A stretch of DNA of 64,000 nucleotides from Planktothrix rubescens CCAP 1459/22. Lineage in GTDB: Bacteria; Cyanobacteriota; Cyanobacteriia; Cyanobacteriales; Microcoleaceae. The DNA lies in the NCBI GenBank assembly GCA_904830895.1, contig LR882958.1:5351501-5415500 (forward strand), in the 5' to 3' direction. Within the stretch, counting starts at the first letter, position 1. Each line of letters starts with the position of its first letter. Both the position numbers and the translations under genes were made by a program. The notes beneath the pieces are model-generated. The model did no database searches and was not told the DNA's origin. It worked only from the letters and a program-made list of their open reading frames with translations. Positions 33,514 through 42,072 of the stretch are shown piece after piece.

Positions 33514-34974
33514 ATGAGATACTTAAGTTTCCATTTATGGATTTCTCGACTCACCTATGGGTCAGGAACCCTTCTCGCTATTTTATTACTAACAACTCCC
33601 AATATTGTATTCGCCCATGGTGGACATGGTGGACATGAATTTGAAGGAAATATGGCGGCGACACCCGCCACCGGAATTAAAGTAGATTCCCAGACCGTTC
33701 AACGTATGGGAATTCGTGTGGAACCTGTTAAAAAAGAATTCATGGATGGGGGAATTAAAGCCACCGGACAGATTGAAAGTTTACCGGATAAAAAAGTAGA
33801 AATTACTTCGCCAACGGCGGGTAAAATTGTCCAGTTATTTGTAGAACCAGGGGATAGGGTTCAACAAGGAGAAGGAATTGCGGTTTTATCCAGTCCTGAA
33901 TTAGTCTCGTTACGAGTAGAATCTCTGCAAAATTCAGCCACCACAGAAGCAGAAGTTAAACAGGCAGAAGCTAACTTTATATTAGCACAAGAAAACTATC
34001 AACGTCAAGTTAATATTGCTAATGCCGAGATTGAACAAGCCCAAAATCAATTAATCGCAGCCCAAGCCCGTTATCAACGGGATAACTCTATTGTTAATCA
34101 AGGGGCAGTTGTCAGTGTAGCGAAGGAAAATTATCAACGTCAAATTAAAATTGCGGAGGCGGAAATTGCCCAAGCTGAAACGGAATTAGCCGTTGCTCAA
34201 GAACAATATGATCAAGATAAAAAATTAGTAGAAACTGGGGCGATTCCTCGACGGACTTTTTTGGAATCTCAAGCCCATTTAGCCCAAGCAAAAGCAGATT
34301 TAACCAAAGCCAAAAGCCAGCGTGATGTATTAGCAGCCGAAACCAGTGTTAGACAATCAGAAATTGATTTACCTGTGCGAGATTTACGAGAATCAGAAAC
34401 TTTATTAGCCACAGCAAAAGCCGAATTAGTCAAAGTCAAACAACGGCGAGAGGTTTTAGCAGCAGAAGCGGAATCAAAACGCTCAAAAGCTGAATTGGAA
34501 GCCACAAAATCCCGATTTAATTTAAGTCAAACAGCTTATGAAACTCGGTTAAGGCAGTTAGGAACGGGGGCAGACCAAGATGGCACAATCACGATTACTT
34601 CTCCGATTTCAGGAATTGTTAGTCATCGAGATATTACATTAGGTCAATCGGTGGATGATGCTGGTTTACCAATTATGACAATTCAAAATAATAGTCATGT
34701 TTTAGCAACAGCTAATATTTATGAAAAAGATTTAAAAGATATTAAAGTTGGTCAACGGGTACAAGTAAAAGTATCAGGATTAGAAAATCAAGTTTTTCCA
34801 GGGGAAATTACTAAAATATCACCAATATTTGAAGGTGAAAGTCGAATAATTCCAGTTTGGGTAGAATTAGATAATTTAGAAGGAAAATTAAAACCAGGAA
34901 TGTTTGCAGAATTAGAATTAATTACCTCTCAAACGGTTAATCCAGTATTATCAATTCCCTCAAATGCCTGTTGA
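33514..34974 (+). CDS. periplasmic adaptor subunit of a heavy-metal RND efflux pump, C-terminally truncated
   Basis: A 486-residue membrane-fusion protein of the CusB/CzcB class. A signal peptide (to about TTPNIVFA) is followed by a His-rich metal-like tail (HGGHGGHEFEG), the lipoyl-like half (VEITSPTAGKIVQLFVEPGD), a very long Glu/Gln/Ala coiled-coil hairpin (about residues 130-350), the second lipoyl half (ITSPISGIVSHRDITLGQSV) and a beta-barrel (VLATANIYEKDLKDIKVGQR). It ends abruptly after VLSIPSNAC, where normal members continue with SAVV... and about 80-120 residues of membrane-proximal domain. The stop overlaps the pump ORF by 11 bp. I use the ATG at 33514 rather than an upstream TTG. 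Truncation is a family-based judgement. Confidence 0.85.
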   Translation: MRYLSFHLWISRLTYGSGTLLAILLLTTPNIVFAHGGHGGHEFEGNMAATPATGIKVDSQTVQRMGIRVEPVKKEFMDGGIKATGQIESLPDKKVEITSPTAGKIVQLFVEPGDRVQQGEGIAVLSSPELVSLRVESLQNSATTEAEVKQAEANFILAQENYQRQVNIANAEIEQAQNQLIAAQARYQRDNSIVNQGAVVSVAKENYQRQIKIAEAEIAQAETELAVAQEQYDQDKKLVETGAIPRRTFLESQAHLAQAKADLTKAKSQRDVLAAETSVRQSEIDLPVRDLRESETLLATAKAELVKVKQRREVLAAEAESKRSKAELEATKSRFNLSQTAYETRLRQLGTGADQDGTITITSPISGIVSHRDITLGQSVDDAGLPIMTIQNNSHVLATANIYEKDLKDIKVGQRVQVKVSGLENQVFPGEITKISPIFEGESRIIPVWVELDNLEGKLKPGMFAELELITSQTVNPVLSIPSNAC

Positions 34975-37900
34975 TGTTTTTCCTGCCTTTGCGCCGCCTC
35001 AAGTCGAAATCCAAACCGAAGCACCCGGACTCGCACCGGAAGAAGTCGAATCTTTGGTAACTTTACCGATTGAAAGTGCTATTAATGGCACGCCAGGAGT
35101 AACAATAGTACGTTCTGCTTCTGCCATTGGATTATCTGTTGTTAAGGTAATTTTTAACTGGAATACTGATATTTATCAAGCTAGACAATTGGTGACAGAA
35201 CGGTTACAACAAGCTCAAGAAAAACTCCCTAATGGTGTTGATGCTCCCCAAATTTCTCCGATTAGTTCCCCCATTAGTACCGTTGTTCAATATGCCTTAA
35301 CTTTAACCGAAAATCAAAAATATACTGATTCTAATAATCCGCCTCAATCCGATCATAAATCCTCCTCAAAACTGAATTTAATGGAGGTTAGAAGACTGGT
35401 AGATTGGCAAATAACTAACCGTTTGTTGGCAGTTCCTGGGGTATCTCAAGTGGTAGTTTATGGGGGAGATATTCGTCAATATCAGGTATTAGTTGACCCA
35501 GCAAAACTTAAAGCCTTTGATATTTCCTTACCGGAGGTTACTGAAGCCACAGAACAAGCTAATATTAACGCACCTGGAGGTTTTTTAACCAATCCTGACC
35601 AAGAATTTTTAATTAGAGGAGTGGGGCGAATTACTTCTATTGAAGATTTAAAAGAATCTGTGATTGTTGCTCGAAATGGTATTCCAATTCGATTAAAAGA
35701 TGTGGCAGAAGTTAGAATCGGTGCCGCCTTAAAACGGGGGGATGGCTGGTTAAATGGAAAACCTGCCGTTGTAATTTTAATTAATAAACAACCCCAAGCC
35801 GATACCCCAACGGTGACGCGAAATATTGAAGTAGTAATGGCAGAAATTCAAGCGAGTTTACCCGAAGGAATTAAGATTGATAATACTTTTAGACAGGAGG
35901 ATTTTATTGAGGCTTCTATTAAAAATGTCCGAGCAGCTTTAATTGAAGGTAGTATTATTGTGGCTCTAATTTTAATTCCTTTTTTGATGAACGGGCGAGC
36001 GCTAGTTGTTAGTTTAACTGCTTTACCGCTATCTTTATTATTAGGATTATTAGGCTTAAATTTCTTAGGTCAGGGACTCAATACCATGACCCTAGGAGGG
36101 TTAGCCGTTGCTATTGGTAATGCCGTTGATGATGCCATTGTTGATGTGGAAAATGTCTATCGCTGTTTACGCGAAAATAGATTATCTACCCATCCTAGAC
36201 CTGCTTTAGAAATCGTATTTGAAGGCTGTCAAGAAGTTCGTGATTCTCTATTTGGAGCCACATTAATTACTGGGGTAATATTTTCTCCCGTGTTTGCTTT
36301 AGAAGGAGTAGAAGGTCGGATTTTTACGCCTATGGGTATTGCCTATTTAGTAGTAGTTTTAACATCAGGAATAACAGCTTTAACAGTTACTCCGGCCCTC
36401 TGTGCAATTTTATTACCTAAAGGAAGATTACCAGAGGAAGAAACGGCAATTGCTCGATTTTTCAAACGAATTTATGGTTCTATTTTGAAATTTTCGATGT
36501 CATCTGCTAAAATTATTTTAGCGATCGCTTTTGCCAGTTTAATTGCTACAATTATTATTGTTCCAAACTTGGGAAGAATCTTTTTACCAGAATTTCAAGA
36601 ACGCTCTTTAGTTAATACTTTAACCCTCTATCCTGGGGTATCTTTAGAAGCCACAAATCGAGCGGGTTTTGCCATGCAAGAAGCCCTTAAAGATGACCCT
36701 AGATTTGATTATATTCAATTGCGTTCAGGACGGGCGCCAGGGGATGCGGATGCGGCGGGAGTTAATACGGCTCATTTAGATGTAGAATTAAGCGAAAAAG
36801 GGATTCAAGACCGAAAAGGAAGTATTGAGAAAATCCGAGAAGAATTTGCCAAATTACCAGGAGTTGCTCCTAATATTGGCGGGTTTATTTCTCACCGGAT
36901 GGATGAGGTTTTATCGGGGGTAAGAAGTGCCATTGCGGTTAAAATATTTGGCCCAGATTTAGAAGAATTACGACGGTTAGGAAAACAGATTGAAGATTTA
37001 ATGAAAACCGTGAATGGGATTGTGGATTTACAACTTGAACCTCAAGTCCCGATTCAACAAATTAACATTAAATTTGACCGTCAACAAGCGGGACGCTATG
37101 GGTTAACTGTTGGAGCTATTTCTAATATGATAGAAACCGCTTTAAATGGTCGAGTTGTCTCGCAAGTTTTAGAACAACAACAAACGTTTGATTTATTAGT
37201 TTGGCTTCCCGAAAATGCCCGAAATAATTTAGAAACCTTGGGGAATTTATTAATTGATACTCCCGCAGGTCAAAAAATCCCCTTAGCCCAGGTCGCCAAA
37301 ATCAATTATAGCACTGGCCCGAATACAATTAACCGCGAAAATGTCTCCCGTTTAATTGTGGTTTCCGCTAATGCTTCCGGTCGAGATTTACGGTCTATTG
37401 TCAATGAAATTCAAAGCCAAGTTAAACAACAGGTGCAACTTCCCACGGGGTATTTCATCGAATATGGCGGACAATTTGAATCGGAACAACGGGCAACTCA
37501 AAATTTAATTATTTTTACGTTAATTGCTTTTATAATCATTAGCTTTTTAATGTATTTATCGGTTAAATCCATTCCTTCCACTGCTATGATTATGATTAAT
37601 TTACCTTTAGGGTTAATTGGTGGTGTGATTTCCGTTGCCTTTACCAGTGGGATTATTTCCGTTGCTTCTTTGGTGGGATTTATTACTTTATTTGGAGTTG
37701 CCGCTAGAAATGGGTTATTATTAGTGGATAATTACAATACTAAATTTGCTGAAGGATTGCCTATGCAAGAGGTAATTATTCAAGGGTCAATGGAACGCTT
37801 AAACGCAATTTTAATGACCGCTTTTACTTCAGCATTAGGGTTGGGGCCGTTAGTCGTAGGAACTGGGGCAGGAAAGGAAATTTTGCAACCCTTAGCGATT

Positions 37901-38065
37901 GTTGTTTTAGGAGGATTATTTACATCAACGGTATTAACTTTAATTGTAATTCCAGCGCTTTATTCTCAATTTGGGAAAGTCTTATTCCCTAAACCTAAAG
38001 GGGATAAAAATGGGGCCGGACAATCTCAAAAAATAGGAACATTTTATCCAGAATCTCTGTCTTAA
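34964..38065 (+). CDS. CzcA/CusA-type heavy-metal RND transporter lacking its first membrane helix
   Basis: A 1033-residue inner-membrane pump. The large porter loops, the central membrane block with ALILIPFLMNGRALVVSLTA and the proton-relay helix AIGNAVDDAIVDVENVYRCL, and the C-terminal block (FTLIAFIIISFLMYLSVKSI, VAARNGLLLVDNYNTK) are intact. The ORF begins at MPVDVFPAFAPPQVEIQTEA, which in complete CzcA-type pumps is preceded by about 33 residues holding membrane helix 1. That helix is absent here. There is no ribosome binding site before the ATG, which lies inside the end of the adaptor gene. The VDDAIVDVEN helix differs from the VDGA(V)VVEN of zinc and VDAAIVMIEN of copper pumps, so the metal is uncertain. 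Confidence 0.88.
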   Translation: MPVDVFPAFAPPQVEIQTEAPGLAPEEVESLVTLPIESAINGTPGVTIVRSASAIGLSVVKVIFNWNTDIYQARQLVTERLQQAQEKLPNGVDAPQISPISSPISTVVQYALTLTENQKYTDSNNPPQSDHKSSSKLNLMEVRRLVDWQITNRLLAVPGVSQVVVYGGDIRQYQVLVDPAKLKAFDISLPEVTEATEQANINAPGGFLTNPDQEFLIRGVGRITSIEDLKESVIVARNGIPIRLKDVAEVRIGAALKRGDGWLNGKPAVVILINKQPQADTPTVTRNIEVVMAEIQASLPEGIKIDNTFRQEDFIEASIKNVRAALIEGSIIVALILIPFLMNGRALVVSLTALPLSLLLGLLGLNFLGQGLNTMTLGGLAVAIGNAVDDAIVDVENVYRCLRENRLSTHPRPALEIVFEGCQEVRDSLFGATLITGVIFSPVFALEGVEGRIFTPMGIAYLVVVLTSGITALTVTPALCAILLPKGRLPEEETAIARFFKRIYGSILKFSMSSAKIILAIAFASLIATIIIVPNLGRIFLPEFQERSLVNTLTLYPGVSLEATNRAGFAMQEALKDDPRFDYIQLRSGRAPGDADAAGVNTAHLDVELSEKGIQDRKGSIEKIREEFAKLPGVAPNIGGFISHRMDEVLSGVRSAIAVKIFGPDLEELRRLGKQIEDLMKTVNGIVDLQLEPQVPIQQINIKFDRQQAGRYGLTVGAISNMIETALNGRVVSQVLEQQQTFDLLVWLPENARNNLETLGNLLIDTPAGQKIPLAQVAKINYSTGPNTINRENVSRLIVVSANASGRDLRSIVNEIQSQVKQQVQLPTGYFIEYGGQFESEQRATQNLIIFTLIAFIIISFLMYLSVKSIPSTAMIMINLPLGLIGGVISVAFTSGIISVASLVGFITLFGVAARNGLLLVDNYNTKFAEGLPMQEVIIQGSMERLNAILMTAFTSALGLGPLVVGTGAGKEILQPLAIVVLGGLFTSTVLTLIVIPALYSQFGKVLFPKPKGDKNGAGQSQKIGTFYPESLS

Positions 38066-38092
38066 AAACTTTAAATTAAAGGAGAAATCAAA

Positions 38093-38602
38093 ATGATTAA
38101 GTTTTTTCAACCCAAATTTTATGTTTTAATCGGTTTGGGATTATTATTAATTGTAGCTTGTAGTCAAACTTCAACAACAAATCCCCCTGAACCTACAGCC
38201 CAAACGACCAGTTCTCCTATGCCTACAACTTCGGCAACAACTGCTGAAAAACCCGCCCTAGAAACCGCAACAAAAGACCATTCTGCACCCAATAAAGGGG
38301 GGCAAGTAGTGGAAGTTGGGAAATATCATTTAGAATTAGTGGCGTTACCCGAAGCAACTGGAACCCATTTAGATTTTTATCTCCTAACCGGGGATAATCA
38401 CCAAGCGGTTGCTGATGCAAAAGTTACAGCCCAAATTGAAGTTCCCAATGGTGAACAACAGACTTTAGATTTAATTTATGATGCTCAAGGCGGACATTAT
38501 GCTGTGCTTCTCCCTGGAGAAACCGCAGGGGAATATAAAGTTGCGGTTTTAACTGATATTCAAGGTGAAAAAGTGAATGGTCGGTTTGATTTTAAACGCT
38601 AA
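38093..38602 (+). CDS. putative lipoprotein of the metal efflux operon
   Basis: A 169-residue protein with a lipoprotein signal (GLGLLLIVACSQT, lipobox Cys near residue 23), then a Thr/Pro/Ser-rich linker (residues 25-60) and a beta-rich C-terminal domain (VEVGKYHLELVALPEATGTH, QGGHYAVLLPGETAGEYKVA). His residues are spaced through the domain. It follows the pump gene by 27 bp with AAAGGAG before the ATG, so it belongs to the operon and is probably a periplasmic metal-related accessory. I do not recognise a named family. An 11-13 bp hairpin follows the gene. Confidence 0.78.
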   Translation: MIKFFQPKFYVLIGLGLLLIVACSQTSTTNPPEPTAQTTSSPMPTTSATTAEKPALETATKDHSAPNKGGQVVEVGKYHLELVALPEATGTHLDFYLLTGDNHQAVADAKVTAQIEVPNGEQQTLDLIYDAQGGHYAVLLPGETAGEYKVAVLTDIQGEKVNGRFDFKR

Positions 38603-38616
38603 TTTTTATTAGTTAT

Positions 38617-38657
38617 AATTGAATATAAACATGATATCATTATTTTTATATTCAATT
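38617..38657 (+). terminator. AU-rich 13-bp hairpin after the efflux operon
   Basis: Perfect 13-bp arms (38617-38629 and 38645-38657) around a 15-base loop begin 15 bp after the lipoprotein stop. The hairpin is AT-rich and is followed by TTCTCACTTTC, so it is a weak terminator candidate. Confidence 0.5.
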
Positions 38658-38784
38658 TCTCACTTTCAAGTTTGGGCTTCCGGTTACTCTAATAATGCTA
38701 ATCATTGCCTATTTTTGGATTGAATTAACTGTTGGTTTTTAGGGGTATTTGTGATCAAATTGATCAAATATAGCACTTGCAATA

Positions 38785-38830
38785 GTTGTTGGGCTAAAGC
38801 CCCAAGAGGGGAGGGCTAAAGCCCAACAAC
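38785..38830. repeat. GTTGTTGGGCT inverted repeat, copy 2
   Basis: 11-bp arms GTTGTTGGGCT (38785-38795) and AGCCCAACAAC (38820-38830), with further GGGCTAAAGCCC matches inside. It lies between the convergent efflux operon and pentapeptide gene, 5 bp from the latter's stop. It is the same family as copies at 1191 and 57821. Confidence 0.85.
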
Positions 38831-38835
38831 AAGGG

Positions 38836-39837
38836 TTAATAAACCTGACCATCGGGCATGGTTGCACCATACAAAATGGTATTTTGTAAATCCACTCCAT
38901 TGAGTTTGGCATTTCGCAAACTGGCGCCGGTTAAATTCGTTCCTTCTAAACAAGCTCCATCCAAATTTGTTCCCCACAAATAGGCGCCTTGAAGATTAGC
39001 ACCCGTTAAATCTGCACCGGATAAATCGGCTAAATTGAGATTGGCTTTACTCAAATCTGCGTTTCTCAAATCTGCATCTCGGAGGTCAGCTTTCATTAAG
39101 TTAACTAGAACAAATTGCCCTCCTCTTAATACACTTTCATGCAAATCTGCTTGTTGTAAATTTGCCCCTTCCAGATTAGAAAATCGCATTTGAGCAGCCT
39201 GTAATGATGTTCCCGTGAAGTTTGCACCAGACAATTTTGCCCCACTTAATTTAACATTATTCAGGTCTAGTCCACTAAAATCAATTCCTTCTAAGTCTAA
39301 TCCATTCAGAAATGCACTATTCAAGGTGACTCCGTTTAACTGCGCCCCTCTTAAATTGGCTCCGCTTAATCTCGCTCCGGTTAAATTTGTCCAGTTTAAA
39401 TTGGCTTTTTCTAAATTAGCAGACCGGAGATTAATTCCCTTTAAGTTCGCGCCACATAAATTCACCCCGGTTAAATTGGCACGAAATAAATTTACACAAA
39501 ATAGAATCGCACCACTCAGTTTTGCATTAGTCAAATCGACGCCATTTAATTGGGCACCTTGGAGGTTAGCTTTAGTTAAATCGGCTTCAATTAATTGGCT
39601 GCCTTTCATTTTGGCATAGGTTAAATTAGTTCCATATAAAAATGCTCCGTTCAAGTTAGTATTGAGGAAGAAAGAACGTTCTAAATAGGCTCTTGCTAGG
39701 GAAGCATCTTTTAAATTTGAACTCGATAGGTTGGCTTGATTGAGGGTGACTCCAATTAAATTCTCCGCTACAAGATCTAACCCTCGAAAATCCCTTTCTC
39801 CCCGAAGATATCGATCAACAATTTCACTGCTTTTCAT
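38836..39837 (-). CDS. pentapeptide repeat protein
   Basis: A 333-residue protein made almost wholly of A(D/N)LXX repeats from about residue 15 to 325 (for example LSGANLRGAQLNGVTLNSAF). The expected fold is a right-handed four-sided beta-helix with Leu/Phe in the core. The N-terminus (KSSEIVDRYLRGERDFRGLD) is a short helical cap. No signal peptide, membrane segment or other domain is present, so it is probably cytoplasmic. Such proteins are abundant in cyanobacteria, with roles from thylakoid transport to DNA mimicry; none can be chosen here. The gene stands alone, convergent with the efflux operon. Confidence 0.93.
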   Translation of the reverse strand: MKSSEIVDRYLRGERDFRGLDLVAENLIGVTLNQANLSSSNLKDASLARAYLERSFFLNTNLNGAFLYGTNLTYAKMKGSQLIEADLTKANLQGAQLNGVDLTNAKLSGAILFCVNLFRANLTGVNLCGANLKGINLRSANLEKANLNWTNLTGARLSGANLRGAQLNGVTLNSAFLNGLDLEGIDFSGLDLNNVKLSGAKLSGANFTGTSLQAAQMRFSNLEGANLQQADLHESVLRGGQFVLVNLMKADLRDADLRNADLSKANLNLADLSGADLTGANLQGAYLWGTNLDGACLEGTNLTGASLRNAKLNGVDLQNTILYGATMPDGQVY

Positions 39838-40434
39838 GGTATTATCCTCTAACTCTAATTGAATAATAATTCAGAGAAAATAACTTTTTTTCAGAAAACT
39901 TGCTGGGGGTATTTTCTTGAATTAATCAGGGTTTGATTTTAATGCACTTAGTTCTGATTAAGATTTATTAAATATCCAATATTTTCTTGAAAAAAGTTAG
40001 TGACTTTAGGAATAATACTGAAATTACTTGAACTCTGATTTTGATCGCTTTGACAGAGATCACCCTTAAAATTTTTACACAAATCGATCTAGCTTTCGTT
40101 CAATATCAGTTTTATTTTGTCTCTATTAATCAGTATACAGTAACAATTGTAATTTAATAGTTTATAAATTTTTGTAAACTTTTTGAAAGACTTAAACACC
40201 TCAATTCTTAGATTTTCCCTGGTTTGGGAAAGGGGGAAGTGGACAGTAGCCCGTCCATCCTGAAAAATAGCATGGCTAGGTTCCAACCTAGAAATTATAG
40301 GTAATTTTACTATCTGTAGATTCAGAATTTATTATCTGGGAGATTTAGGAAATGAGAAAAATAAGATAGCGATCGCGCCTTTTTTGGTACAATAGCGGTG
40401 ATTTGTTTGGTGCAACTAACAGCAACTATTAACC
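39838..40434. other. 597-bp gap with no gene
   Basis: No convincing coding sequence is present. Two small inverted repeats are visible: TTTCCC/GGGAAA (40214-40231) and CTAGGTT/AACCTAG (40276-40291). A possible -10 box TACAAT lies at 40388-40393, about 42 bp before the gene at 40435. A 65-codon minus-strand ORF (40089-40286) has no family resemblance and is probably chance. Confidence 0.5.
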
Positions 40435-42024
40435 GTGAGTAAAGATTTATTTGCCCGTGAAGCCTTAACTCAAATTCCTAAAATTTTAACCTTATTGGAT
40501 AGAAATCCCCATAGTCCAACCTATGGCTGTTTTGATCGAAATTTTTGGCATTATAAAACTAAAGATTTTGCCAATGGGAGAATGCAAGAATTAGTATTAC
40601 CCCTAGCTTTAGTTTATGATCTACCTATTTCTGATAATCCCTATTATCAACAACCTGCGATTAAAACCTGGGTAGAATCGGGTATTATTTACCAGACTAA
40701 TAGCGTTTATAATGATGGTTTTTGTGATCAAAATTTCCCATTAGAACATTCTACGAGTGCCACGGCTTTTTCCCTATTTGCAGGTTTAGAAAGTTATCAT
40801 TTATTGGGGTTAATGAATTATGAAGCCCTACAATGTTTTGAACATCAAGCCCAGGGGTTAGCCTATTGTAAATTTAGTCAGAGTGCCAGTCAGGAAGCGT
40901 TAATTCTTCTGTGTTTAGAAAGGTTGGGTCAAATGTTACAAACCTCTAAATGGCATCGAATTAAAGCCTCTCGTTTAGAACGGTTATTATCTTTACAAAG
41001 TCAGGAAGGATGGTTTAAAGAAAGTGATACGTTTGATCCAGGTTATCATAGCTTAACCATTTCTTTTTTAGCTCAATTAGATGATTTGAGATCGGATTTA
41101 CGGTTAAAAGAGTCCTTAATTAAAGCCGTAGAATTAGCCGCCTATTTTATTCATCCCGATGGGTCGCATGGTGGGGAATATGGTAGTTTTAATACCTATC
41201 AATTTTTTCCCTATGGGTTTGAATTAGTGGGGGAATGGCTACCGGATGCGTTAAGAATTAATGACCGATTTTTACAAGGAATTAAAAATGGGTTATCCGC
41301 TTGTTATGGGGATGATTATTCGTTAGGAAATCAGGTTTGGAATTATTTACTTACTTGGCGCGATTTTGTCCCTGGAAGACCCCAACCTTTAGCGCGAGAT
41401 GTAGCAAGTATTTGGTTAAAGGAAGCAGAAATTTTAATTAAACGTCGTCCCCATGTTGAATTATATGTAGCTTTAAATAAAGGCGGAGTTTTTAAGCTAT
41501 TTCGGGAAAATAAACTGCTATTATCAGATACTCATTTTTCCCTTAAGGTTCGTCAGGGTCGTCAAATTAAAAATGCTGTAGCCCATTTAATGAGTGCTTA
41601 TACAATTCATGTCGAACAGGATGAGATTTTAATTGAAGGAGGATTAAGTTGGGTTAAATCTAATCAATTATCTTCGTTTAAATTAGTTTTAATGCGAGTT
41701 TTAATGTTAATATTAGGTAAGTTTTTCTCCAAGCAAATTCAGAGGTTAAATAGTTCTAAAATTGTTCTAGGAAAACAAGATACACCCTTTAGATTTACCC
41801 GGCGATTTCGTTGGGAAAAAAATCAATGGCATATTATTGATGAATTATATGCTGATTCTTGGCGAGGGGTGATTTCCGCCGGAATAGGTTGTGATCAAAC
41901 TTCCATGGATATTCCCCTAAGTCGCACATTTCAACGGGGACAATTACAACCCTGGTTAGATGTAACAGATGAGATTAGAAAGTTAACTCCAGGTCAATGT
42001 TTGAAATTAGAAAGACGGTTTTAA
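40435..42024 (+). CDS. heparinase II/III-like putative polysaccharide-processing protein
   Basis: A 529-residue soluble protein. The first 330 residues look like an alpha/alpha-toroid rich in Trp, Tyr and Phe (HYKTKDFANGRMQELVLPLA, HSTSATAFSLFAGLESYHLL, HPDGSHGGEYGSFNTYQFFP). The rest is beta-rich (PHVELYVALNKGGVFKLFRE, FTRRFRWEKNQWHIIDELY), as in heparinase II/III or chondroitin-lyase-like proteins. I cannot assign a substrate or name catalytic residues. The start is GTG at 40435, with no good ribosome binding site. It is followed after 48 bp by a GT39-type gene and then a membrane protein gene, so it probably belongs to a small cell-surface glycan operon. Confidence 0.6.
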   Translation: MSKDLFAREALTQIPKILTLLDRNPHSPTYGCFDRNFWHYKTKDFANGRMQELVLPLALVYDLPISDNPYYQQPAIKTWVESGIIYQTNSVYNDGFCDQNFPLEHSTSATAFSLFAGLESYHLLGLMNYEALQCFEHQAQGLAYCKFSQSASQEALILLCLERLGQMLQTSKWHRIKASRLERLLSLQSQEGWFKESDTFDPGYHSLTISFLAQLDDLRSDLRLKESLIKAVELAAYFIHPDGSHGGEYGSFNTYQFFPYGFELVGEWLPDALRINDRFLQGIKNGLSACYGDDYSLGNQVWNYLLTWRDFVPGRPQPLARDVASIWLKEAEILIKRRPHVELYVALNKGGVFKLFRENKLLLSDTHFSLKVRQGRQIKNAVAHLMSAYTIHVEQDEILIEGGLSWVKSNQLSSFKLVLMRVLMLILGKFFSKQIQRLNSSKIVLGKQDTPFRFTRRFRWEKNQWHIIDELYADSWRGVISAGIGCDQTSMDIPLSRTFQRGQLQPWLDVTDEIRKLTPGQCLKLERRF

Positions 42025-42072
42025 GAGATAATTTTTATTATGTGAGTTTACTTTGTGTGAGGATTATTTTCA

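Noticed and set aside
39215-39619. 134-codon plus-strand frame inside the pentapeptide gene
   Set aside because: It is the antisense image of the regular repeats (a periodic Phe/Ala/Pro/Leu string) and has no start signal; the minus-strand gene explains it.
40089-40286. 65-codon minus-strand frame in the 597-bp gap
   Set aside because: It is Asn/Ile/Lys-rich, as expected of AT-rich noncoding DNA, has no ribosome binding site and no family resemblance.
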